Origin: Paramacrobiotus metropolitanus
Lineage: Eukaryota > Tardigrada > Eutardigrada > Parachela > Macrobiotidae
Reading direction: 5' to 3'
Length of the DNA stretch: 64,000 bases
Assembly (NCBI RefSeq): GCF_019649055.1
Contig: NW_026570226.1
Location: 1,798,001 to 1,862,000, forward strand
Part shown: positions 51,152-60,738 of the stretch, piece by piece
Layout: every line of letters begins with the position of its first letter
Numbering within the stretch: the first letter of the stretch is position 1
Translations under genes and position numbers: made by a program
Notes under the pieces: model-generated
What the model saw: only the letters and a program-made list of their open reading frames with translations
Database searches by the model: none
What the model was told of the DNA's origin: nothing

Positions 51152-52350
51152 TGTGGATTGCCTTCGGAAGGGGACGCTATTTGGCGGGGGGGGGGGAGAC
51201 GTGGTCGGGGATAGAATACCTAAATTTGTTTGCTCCTTTAGAGCTTCAAAGTCATGGCGAGACAGCTACACAAGGTAAGGGAGGCGGGAGAACGGTATCG
51301 CGGGATTCTGTCAATGGGGACACATATTTGCAAAACACGGTAATAGTTAGTGACTGGTCAGTGGTCAGTAGGAATTAGTCGGTCAGCCATCTTGCAAATT
51401 TTTCACATTTTGGTTTTTTTTATTATTAAGCGTGGGCAACAATGGTGGTCGAATACTGGATTCTGGAATCAGATTGTAATTACGGACAGATTTGGAGTTC
51501 GAAATGGCGGAAAATACAGTCTGTAGTAACAGTGAGCCGGACGCGTGATGTACCGGCTCAGTAAAACACGGAAAGTCACAGTGGTAGCGGAAATTTCAAG
51601 CCGAGTGGGCCTCCTGCTTTTCAGAAAATTTGAAAAGGAAAGGGTTGACCTAATTATTATGTTATTACAGTTGTCATTTGTCATGAAAATTGTTGTGGCT
51701 TTTGACGATTTTATGAGAATTATCTATGAAGTTTAAAATTCCATTAAGAATTTTATACCAGTAACCTTGCGAAAATTAAATGAATTAATTTTGTTACAAA
51801 TTCCAACGCTTTGGTCCAACATGTACATCCAAAAGGTTTGACGTCAGAAACACGCCAATTTTGATTTTATTTTTCGAATGTTTTTTTTATATATAATGCC
51901 CTAACAAAAACAAAATAAAACACGGGAAGTTTGACAATGCCAGCTTTGTGGTATAATAGTACTGTAACGGGACACCCGCGCCGATCAGGGAAATGCGGCC
52001 GGAAATCGGAAGTGGCAGACGGGGTGTCTTTGAATTTATTTATTTAAAATTTATTTACTGTTTGTAGAACTAATAAGGTGCACATGGAAGCGGCAATTTT
52101 TGAGGGGAAACTTTCAAATTTCTACGCTTAACGTTATTCCGTAATCTGAACCAACAATCGACGAGACGTTAAGCCATTCAAACATTTGCCTATGCAAATA
52201 AATTAAATTGCACGAGGTTTCGCTTATTAAAGTTACATTTGTAATCGTTATTTTATATTTTTGCGTTTAGTATGAAAAGGTAATAATAATCCTTCGCGGA
52301 CTTATTCCGCGCAAATACTTATTCCGCGCAATTTGCGCGGGGTCTGCTAG
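51152..52350 (+). mobile_element. Helitron-like non-autonomous element (right copy, B')
   Basis: The 3' end has a perfect GC-rich hairpin (CCGCGCAATTTGCGCGG) followed by GGTCTGCTAG and then T in the flank. This is the hairpin-plus-CTAG pattern of Helitron 3' ends. The 5' end begins TTTGTGGATTGCC with a small stem (CCTTCGGAAGG); it does not begin with the usual TC. About 1.2 kb, with no Rep/helicase coding capacity. Confidence 0.5.
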
Positions 52351-54330
52351 TTACGAATAATACGTAATTTGTACAGCGAGTCCGGGACGGAATGTTTTCG
52401 CTGACTGCGAAGCAACAAGACAAAAAACAACAGACAAGAAAACGCCACCTTGGTGTATTTTATCCGCTTGTAATTGGTAATTTATGAATTAGGATTTCAG
52501 TTTAGAAATTTAGTTTAAAATTGTAAAAAATGCTAAATCAGTCCTAAATCAAAAACTTTTTTTCAGTTCAGTTTTATGAAAATTTTGGTTCTGATTTTAA
52601 GTTTAAAGTCAAAAAAATTGTAGTAACTTAGGTTTGCATTACAAACGCAAAAAACGGCACGCGGCGAACCAAGGGCTCAGGGCTCTTCAGTTTCCTCTGC
52701 TACGATCTGCACTGCAGTCCAAATCGCCTTTTCAACCGATAGGTTTCAATCGTAGTCTAGCTGAATTGAGGCTAGATACATAGAGAATACAGAGCAAGCA
52801 GGTTCAGCTAGACTACGTTTCAACCACATGCCGTTTCTTCCCCCTATCAAAATATGTAGGAAAGGGCAGAGTCATGGTTTGCATAACTGTCCTATAATTG
52901 GCTTGTGAGTGGGACAATAGCCACTGACCATTACAGATGTACATACTGCATACCACGTACGTATATTGTAATATTGTCCCACTTTTGACTGTTTTATTAT
53001 GTGCCATGATGCATTTTGTTGCGCGCTCTCGCTCTCTTCTTTATGATGGGATAATTGAGTCAAGCACCGACCAATCGCTCCAATTTTTCTTGTTTTATTT
53101 TCCTATAGAAAGACATGTGCTGAGTAATATTGATTACTAGTACCAGATTACTTTCATTTTTGAACTGGTTGCTGACTGCTTTAACGGATGGGGGTGAGAA
53201 GTCAGAGAAAGCTGCCCGTAAGTTTGCACTAATAGCTCATAAAAACAACTTTACAAAATATGAGTTAAGGCGATATCGTTCTGTTCACTATAAATTTCAT
53301 TATAAAGTTCATTATAATAATTATTAGGCTTTCTGCGTTTTGCATTATTGCTGGTCTGCCGTTCCGAAGCGTATATGATTGTGTGTGTTAGCAACTGGCA
53401 TTTGGCAACTTGACGTTTTAACTTCAAGGTTAAAATCATTCACAAAAGGCACACGTTTAACGTGCTGACTGCCAAGCTGTCATTTGTCGATCTTTGTGAA
53501 AAAAGTACTATCTATATGCAGATACTAATCTAAAAGTTTCCGTTAAAGGTTAGTGCACGCAGTAACTGCAATAGTTTGTTTTGTAATTAATCTGTGGGAA
53601 TTGTCACAACTTTACAAGCAAAAACGAAAACACCCGAAAATCTTGTTCTTGTTGAGGGAAATGGCCCGATGAATGGTGTCAGAATGGGATACATACACTG
53701 AAACTTTCGCTTTCCCGCACTCCGAATCACTTTTTTGCCAAAAGTCTGGTTACAATACCCAATCTTCTTGAAACTTTGCTATAAAAGACAGAAGGTTATA
53801 AAGTCGAATGTGAACCAATATCAGATCCATGGCATTTTTTTCCGATTTAAAATGAATTTTAAAAAAATCTGAAACATGCCAACTTGAAGGAAATCGCTCA
53901 AGTTTGACACAATGAAAACACCGGTAGTAATTAAAAGTGGTGAGCAAAGGGAAAGGTAGTACCGGAAGGTTGTAGGAGTTGGAATAATAAATGATGAAAT
54001 GAATCTCACAATCAACTCAGATCAAGTACCACGGTGCTAGCATACGAGCATAGCTAGTGCTAGCATTTGGTTACCCCGCTTGCTGTTCATCAACACTGAT
54101 TCTAATTGGTACGTGTTTAGTACGAACGTGGAATAAGTTTTAACGAAAATAAGTACTCTGCGCTGGTATGAACACAAACGGACTGAACGTACATCGCACG
54201 GACGTCACGAGTGCCAACTGCCAGGAAGCGCAGCGGAAGCACGCGAAAACCATAAGCTGGGAAAGTATGGGACTTGCAGTCTGCAGACCGATATGTCGTA
54301 CAACCATAGCAGATAGATTCTATCTGCTAT
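52351..54330. other. Interval between the inverted array and the MITE
   Basis: No supportable exon. At about 52752-52820 a short inverted repeat (TAGTCTAGCTGAA ... TTCAGCTAGACTA) flanks about 40 bp. At 54030-54065 GTGCTAGCATACGAGCATAGCTAGTGCTAGCAT forms an imperfect palindrome. Confidence 0.4.
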
Positions 54331-54332
54331 GG
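54304..54332. repeat. Perfect 14-bp palindrome beside the MITE
   Basis: CCATAGCAGATAGA and its exact complement are separated by one base, flanked on both sides by GTACAAC in mirrored arrangement. It immediately abuts the MITE target duplication. Confidence 0.85.
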
Positions 54333-54338
54333 TACAAC

Positions 54339-54593
54339 TAGAGCCGTCGCGAGGGGGGGGCGCGCTGCCCTCCCGGATGGAGAAAACGGGAAAATGGTGC
54401 GCCGGGAGCTGGCGTAACTGGCGCTGGCGCGAAAAATGGAGCTGGCGCTCGCGCACCGAAAATTACAATAGAAAAGCGTAGAAAAGTGGCTTAAAAAAGC
54501 CACTTTTCTACGATTTTTTTCAGTTTTTGAGCCATTTTCGAACTGGCGCGCGACCGCGCCCCCCCCCTACCCTCGGACCTCGCGACGGCCCTG
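54339..54593. mobile_element. hAT-type MITE, 255 bp, with 8-bp target duplication
   Basis: Terminal inverted repeats TAGAGCCGTCGCGAGG (left) and CAGGGCCGTCGCGAGG (right, complemented) are flanked by the exact 8-bp direct repeat GGTACAAC (54331-54338 and 54594-54601). Eight-base duplications and CAGGG-like ends are typical of hAT elements. Inside is a perfect 16-bp hairpin (54477-54492 / 54497-54512). No transposase is present. Confidence 0.85.
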
Positions 54594-54601
54594 GGTACAA
54601 C

Positions 54602-55185
54602 CGATCGCGTTTGAAACTACGGGCACATTTGGACCGCTCACAAAGAAATTTTTTAAAGAGCTATCGCGAAAGTTTAGCGATTGTACTGGTAATCCACGTT
54701 TTTGCGCCAGAAAATCAGTATAGAGTTGCAACTGAAGAGTGAAGGCGGCAGATGTCACCAATACCATCAGTGCAGGCTGAAAGCGCTGAAGCTGAAAAGC
54801 ATTTTAATTCAACTGCATTGTAAAGGCGGCCTCAAAGTTCACCGAAAACTGCAGTTTCGACTAAATGGTGTTCAGATTTCGAGTGACTATGAGGACACCG
54901 TTCCCCGACTCTCCGTCCCATTTTTACGGATGACTATGAGGGAACATGATCGTGTTGAAACCGGATCGTCGAAATTCCTGGTTTCGACGACTTCGGTGTA
55001 AGAGAGGGTGGCTGATTGCCGATTCTACTGTTTGCAGGAACGGGCCTTGATCCTTTGTCATCAGCTGTCGACCAGGGCTGGCAGCGATCTTGAAAATCAA
55101 GGTAACTTTTGAATTTTCTCTCGGTTCCTGTGCCAGCAGCTTATGGTCACGGAGAATATTTGTTAAATCTTCCTAAATTTTTTAG
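54602..55185. other. 5' region of the HSP70 gene
   Basis: A segment at about 55039-55101 (after acceptor TTTGCAG, before donor GTAACT) would splice in frame onto the first certain HSP70 exon, adding residues ending SDLENQ, but has no in-frame ATG. It may be 5' leader or part of an unresolved first coding exon. No heat-shock element was confidently identified. Confidence 0.35.
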
Positions 55186-58143
55186 TGCCTTTCTCTCCGG
55201 TAATTGGGATTGATTTGGGAAACTGTTACAGTCGTGTGGCGATTTTTGAGGTAATATTTAATTGTCTCATTTTTATTGCTGATACAACATCTCATTTAGA
55301 TATGTATATTTTCATTTAGCGTGGAAAAGTTATATTATGTGGAAAAGCGTGGCAAAATTAAATTATGTTGATTACATGATTTTGACGATCATTTTAAATT
55401 TAGCATGGAAAAGTGGAAATTATCGCTAACGATCAGGGTAACACGACAACACCCAGTTATGTTGCCTTCACCGACACCGAACGATTGATTGGAGATGCCG
55501 CTAAGGTAGGAGACTACTCGAAGGAGTTCAAAGTGCTTTTGAAAACCGTTAAAATGGTAGTGCAGAATTATCGGTAGTGGCATTTTATCTGGTTTAGTAA
55601 TAATTGTATTGTTAACAATTTGCAGAATCAAGTGGCCATGAACCCTATTAACACCGTATTCGACGCGAAACGTTTGATCGGACGTCGTTTTGATGACTCC
55701 AGTGTTCAGAGTGATATGAAGCACTGGCCTTTCAAAGTCATCAACGAAGCCACCAAGCCGAAGATTCAGGTTGAATACAAGGGAGAAACCAAAACGTTCT
55801 TTCCCGAAGAGATCTCGTCCATGGTTCTTACCAAGATGAAGGAGACCGCTGAAGCGTACTTGGGCAAGACCGTCACGAATGCAGTCGTCACGGTGCCGGC
55901 CTATTTTAACGACTCTCAGCGCCAGGCGACCAAAGATGCCGGGGTGATCGCGGGATTAAATGTTCTCCGTATCATCAACGAGCCCACAGCCGCAGCTATC
56001 GCTTATGGATTACACCAAAAGGTAATATGTTGTAAGTCAAAAGTATCTGTTCCTAAGAAGGTACATATAATAGGACGCCGGAGTGAATTGATCGTTTAAA
56101 CTGCAGGCCAAGCTGAACTGCCACATGATGATTTTTGATCTGAGTGGGGATAGCTGTAATGTTACCATTCTGGCGTTGGACAACGGTGTTTGCGAGATTA
56201 AAAAAACGGCCCAAAAGATTGACTTGGGAGGCAAAACCTTCGACGACCGGATGGCAAATCACTTCGTTCAAGAATTCAAACGCAAGCACAAGAAGGACAT
56301 CTCCGACAACGCCCGTGCTTTACGTCGTCTGCGAACTGCTTGTGAACGCGCGAAGCGCACGCTTTCGTCCAGCACTCAGGCCAGGTAAATTTTCCGTTTT
56401 CTGAATTTGTGTGAATGAATTCATTAGTTTGGTTTCTTGCAGTGTGGAAATCGACTCGTTGTATGACGGTATCGACTTCTACACGAGTATCACCCGTGCC
56501 CGCTTTGAAGAGTTGAATGCTGATTTATTCCGAAGCACTCTGGACCCTGTGGAGAAGGCTCTGAAAGATGCTAAGATGGATAAGAATCAGATCCACGATA
56601 TCGTCTTGGTTGGTGGCTCTACTCGAATCCCCAAAGTCCAGAAGCTTCTGCAGGTATGCTTCGTTTGTTTAGTTTTACAATTTGTTACTATAGTTAACTC
56701 CTTTTACGTTTTTATATTGCGTAATAGTTCACTTGGTTTACTAAACATCGCCATTAAGATTTGTAATTTGAAATTGTACTTTCACAGTATTTCTATAAAC
56801 ACAAGAAATTTGCTTATTTAGGACTGCTTCAACGGAAAAGACTTAAACAAGTCCATCAATCCCGATGAGGCCGTTGCCTACGGTGCAGCTGTTCAGGCCG
56901 CCATTCTTTCTGGCGACAAATCTAAAGCCGTACAGGATCTGCTGTTGCTGGATGTGGCCCCTCTGTCTTTGGGCATTGAAACTGCTGGCGGTGTGATGAC
57001 ATCGCTTATTAAGCGCAATACTGCCATTCCTACCAAGCAGACCCAGACATTCACAACGTATTCTGACAACCAGCCGGGTGTACTCATTCAGGTCTACGAG
57101 GGCGAACGCGCTATGACAAAGGATAACGTAAGTTGCTTTAATATAATGCAGTTTTGATTGAAATGTGTTCGAGTTTGGTCAAAGTGGGTGTGCTAACCTG
57201 ATATTTTTATTGCAGAATCTGTTGGGTGAATTTGAACTGACCGACATCCCTCCAGCGCCCCGTGGTGTTCCTCAAATCGAAGTCACTTTCGATGTAGACG
57301 CCTGTGGCGTTCTGAAAGTATCGGCAGCCGACAAAGGCACGGGCAAAAAAGCAGAGATTACAACTGTTGGTCGTTCGCCCAGGGATGCGGCGGCGATTGC
57401 TCGTGAATTGTACCAAGACGATATTAAGAAGCTGAATGAAGAGTACAATAAAAAGCGGCATGAACTGGAGCAGCTTTATGCTCCTTTATTTGACAAATTA
57501 AATCAAGCACCGAGAGGCGCTGACGGCCGTCCCCCCGCCGGCGAAAAGTACCGTGATGAGGATGAGAAGCAGCGGGACCGTATCTCTGCTCGCAACGCTC
57601 TGGAAAGCTACTGCTTCAGTATAAATCAGAGCTTGGAGGATGAAAAGCTGAAGAATGAGATTGATGCAGGCGATCGCACTACGATCATCGGCAAAATCGA
57701 AGAAGCGCAAAAATGGATGGACGCCAACACGGTAAGCAAACACCGTAGATGTTATCATAATATCGTAATATTTTCATTATTTCGTAATATTATTATGCTA
57801 TTTACTGTAATTATAGTATAGATTGTGCTTTTATGAATGTTATGATCTAGAAGTACTGGTTGGTTCATTGATCCGGAAATGTCTACAACATTTGTTAATT
57901 TTTGTTTAGCTGGCGGAAAAAGAAGATTTCGAGCATAAACAAAAGGAACTCGAAAAGGTGTTTAACCCCATCATTTTCAAAGTGTACCAAGCAGCGGGAG
58001 GTGCTGGTGGCGCTCCCCCCAGCGGTCCTGGGGGATTCCCGGGCGGCGGTTTCCCTGGAGGTTTCCCCGGAGCTGGCGGCGCGGCTCCTGGTGGTGGTCA
58101 TGGAGGCAGTGGCGGTGGGCCAACCATTGAAGAGGTTGATTAA
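55186..58143 (+). CDS. Divergent cytosolic HSP70 with altered ATPase loops and an insertion before the lid
   Basis: Eight certain exons: 55186-55250, 55404-55505, 55626-56021, 56107-56384, 56443-56653, 56822-57127, 57216-57731 and 57910-58143, about 702 aa. The start codon is unresolved: the first exon begins with TG after an acceptor, so an A at the end of an upstream exon would give ATG. Numbering then matches human HSC70. Most of the ATPase and substrate-binding domains are close to HSC70 ([51 protein letters not shown]), and the tail is Gly/Pro-rich ending IEEVD, the TPR-cochaperone signal. But phosphate loop 1 reads DLGNCYS (usual DLGTTYS) and loop 2 reads DLSGDSCN (usual DLGGGTFD). About 43 extra residues lie near 504-562. 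PolyA signal at 58429. Confidence 0.9.
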
Positions 58144-58649
58144 GATCGGGTTTGTTATCTGTTTCTTTATAATTAATCTGTTGTCGTCTATATATTTGTG
58201 AAATGTTGCAGTAGTTTGTGAAATACCGTACGTGACTTTTCGTGTGTTTGTTTGTTGAAAGTACCATGATCGGCAAACTTCATTCGTAAGTAATACGTAA
58301 ATTTTCTCGGGTTTTTTCTGTTGTAGCAAGTTCGGATATGGTATCTTGTTTGATTTTGGTATGTTCCTTCGACAAGAGGTCGGTTGCGTTTGTCAATGTT
58401 AATTCCGCAGCTGCATGTGTTTATGAGGAATAAAGGATGTCGGTTTGTGTTCAAAAGTATACTGTGTGATATTAGTTTGATTACATAATATTATTACTAA
58501 TTATTGTTAACTCTTCACAGTCAGTGAATGCACAGACAGACGTACAGTGTAATCATACAAGCTCTATAATAAAAACGAAATCACCACTAACAGCGCAACA
58601 TTATGCAGCAGAGTTTTGCTCAGTAAGACGCTAACCAAAATACACATTC

Positions 58650-59646
58650 TCAAAATCGTAAAAACATCTGTCTTTGTAGCTGCTCCGCGTCGATAGTCCC
58701 CTCAATACGCTCACAGTTACGATTGAAAACAGAGTATGCACTCAACGTTCCCCGCTTCCGTTTCCGCGAGTCACTCAACCCTTTCCAAATTAACACAAGT
58801 ACCGATAAGGCAAAATACACGGCTCCCCATCCGAATCGCACCGCCAAAAGAAATCCACATAACCAGGCCAAAATCCACCAGAAGCGATAAGACTGACAAA
58901 ATAATTTTATTCTTGTCGACCATGAAGCAGCTTCCACTGGACTTGACGACGGGGCATCCGATTCTTCGTCGTCACTGTCACTGAGAGACGCTACATCATC
59001 TCTTTCACGTACTACTGGTGCTGCAGTCAGGTTTTCGGGCATTATCTACAAATTTTTACAAGAAAAAACGGAAAGCTAAAATACGACAAAAGCCACATAA
59101 TATAAAGAGCAAAAAGTACAGTCCAAAACTAGAAAAAAGCTTCACAAACCGTAAAAAACACATAAAGTACTCTAGACTGAGTGTACTCCATACATCTATA
59201 TGACCCCAAAACCAATAACAGACTAACAGTAAACTTCCACACTGATCCAACATACTAGATTTCATTAGTTTATCATGATTGTGCGAAGGGTAACGATAAA
59301 CCATCCCATCAAAGTAATAAAACAGCAGAACATTACTTTTGAAACTTACGACACTGTACAGCCACGAAGAAATCCTGTCAAAAACCGAGGAATGTTCTTT
59401 CCGGACAGACGATGGCGGGGCTCCTCCATCCGAAGACCCAGGAGAAATCGTTTCAGAGCTCGGCCTTTCACTATCATATGTATGGTGAGCGTAGTTCTCA
59501 GTTCGCGATCCACGAGTATCAGTCTGGTGGGGGGCACTATCCGATTTAATCATGGTCCGTGCGACTGCTTCTCTTTCCGCCAACTTTCGTTTTCGAAATT
59601 CCTCCAATTCCTTAAGGGTGTTTCTTGATCCGCTTGACTGATCCAT
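58650..59646 (-). CDS. SAYSD1: SAYSD1 (SAYSvFN-domain protein)
   Basis: Two exons on the minus strand: 59646-59350 and 59045-58650, joined in phase 0 for 230 aa. SAYSD1 is an ER membrane protein linked to the translocon and to UFM1-dependent quality control of stalled translocation. The N-terminus has a charged helix LKELEEFRKRKLAEREAVAR, as in the vertebrate protein. An acidic Ser-rich stretch (SLSDSDDEESD) follows. Two hydrophobic segments (WWILAWLCGFLLAV; WGAVYFALSVLVLIW) precede the signature LSAYSVFNRNCERIEGTIDA and EQLQRQMFLR at the C-terminus. A slightly larger open frame begins upstream at 59877, but the Met at 59646 fits the family N-terminus best. A Met one codon into exon 2 could give a shorter form. 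The gene is convergent with HSP70, with about 500 bp between stop codons. Confidence 0.9.
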
Positions 59647-60212
59647 GAAACCTAAGGTTGCCACAAATAGAGTATCTAGAGAAAAATAATGTCCTTTCCA
59701 GTGTTCTTCCCATGAAATGAAAAGGAAGCGATCAAACACGTCGCGCCACGTACGCAGAGTCGTCGAAGCAAACAGGAGAACCACAATTTTGTGTTTCTCA
59801 CAATGTGGATTTCTGGAGAAAGCGATAAATTCAAACTCAGATGCGTATCTGGTACTAACAGCAAGTGCTGAAACCAAATGTTCTAGCTAAAACAGGAAAA
59901 ATACCAGCTAAAATTAGTAAAAGTAAAATAGAAAAAAAAAACAAAACCTGAAAAGAAAACAAGCTTAAAGTACTTTTCAGCAATTTCGACTGTTTAAACA
60001 AAACATTTCATGTAGGATGCACCTGTGGGTGGTCAAGAGCCCCGATCGTCTAACCACCGCCCACCGGATGAGAGCTTGCGTGATACAGTACCGGGTGCTT
60101 TTGTCACATTCTAGCTAGGCAAGAACCTCATTGTACTTACTGGTGACTGTTTACATTTTTCCGATCTCCGCGTTAAATTTTATTGCTACTACGTTTTTTA
60201 GCGCATTTGTAG
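59647..60212. other. 5' flank of SAYSD1
   Basis: An open frame continues upstream of the chosen SAYSD1 start to 59877 but does not look conserved. No other feature was seen. Confidence 0.35.
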
Positions 60213-60213
60213 C

Positions 60214-60738
60214 TTATTGTTGAGGTAGTATTTTATGGAATCTATTACGCCAATTTGACTTCGATCCAGCGGTCGAGAACCAAGGGTATATCAAAGATTT
60301 GTATCCGATCGCTGCTGCGCACGCACTTGTCCGATTGTCTACGACTTTGCTGTGTGCTCTCCTCAAGCTAAAATTGCAGTTGGACTGCAGTGCCACTGAA
60401 TCGACGTCAAGCCATCGAAGATCGATGACCATTTTTGACACGGTGCTCCGGGAAGCTTCGTTATCCAACATGGAAACATGGAGATGGGACAAGGTCCCGC
60501 TGCACGCGAACAAAACCGTGGGTACAAGAATTCTAAAAATATGTGTATTTTCTTGGTTTGGCTTCCTTATTGTAATTTGAATGGCACATTTTCCATCGCC
60601 TTTTTTTGGATTCTTTATTTTTTTGGCATGCAGTGAATGGTTAGCAACAGCTACTAGCCAGTAACCAGCCAGAAAATTAATTTGAAGATGTTTATGTTTT
60701 CCGCTTTTCGGGTCGTGTGTTTTAAATGGGGATAGCAC
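60214..60738 (-). CDS. Unresolved open frame, unknown product
   Basis: A 174-codon open frame on the minus strand without recognisable domains (CSGTLSHLHVSMLDNEASRS; TSACAAAIGYKSLIYPWFST). The plus strand is also open over 60215-60580 (DFDPAVENQGYIKDLYPIAA) and could equally be an exon between an acceptor near 60213 and a donor near 60521. The strand cannot be decided from sequence alone, and both may be chance in this less AT-rich patch. Confidence 0.2.
   Translation of the reverse strand: MLSPFKTHDPKSGKHKHLQINFLAGYWLVAVANHSLHAKKIKNPKKGDGKCAIQITIRKPNQENTHIFRILVPTVLFACSGTLSHLHVSMLDNEASRSTVSKMVIDLRWLDVDSVALQSNCNFSLRRAHSKVVDNRTSACAAAIGYKSLIYPWFSTAGSKSNWRNRFHKILPQQ

Larger units (their letters stand above)
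48761..52350. repeat. 3.6-kb inverted array A-B-A'-B' with Helitron-like ends
   Basis: Segment A (48761-49340) is the reverse complement of A' (50572-51150). Segment B (49341-50571) is the reverse complement of B' (51152-52350). The arms are nearly identical, differing by a few small indels, mostly in homopolymers (for example the C/G runs at 50521 and 51186). A and A' would form one perfect palindrome (CAAAA/TTTTG at the centre) if B were removed. So one B copy sits at the centre of the palindrome and an oppositely oriented copy sits at its right edge. The matching open frames at 48735-48953 (-) and 50959-51378 (+) are copies of one another and have no recognisable product. Confidence 0.9.

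Noticed and set aside
48735-51378. Two matching open frames (minus 48735-48953 and plus 50959-51378) coding for the same sequence
   Set aside because: They are the two arms of the inverted repeat A/A'; no domain is recognised and the frames run across repeat boundaries.
54205-54767. Open frames on both strands around 54.2-54.8 kb
   Set aside because: They cover the GC-rich MITE and its inverted repeats; the apparent proteins are low-complexity by-products.
59647-59877. N-terminal extension of the SAYSD1 open frame to 59877
   Set aside because: The extension does not resemble family N-termini, whereas the Met at 59646 is followed by the expected charged helix.
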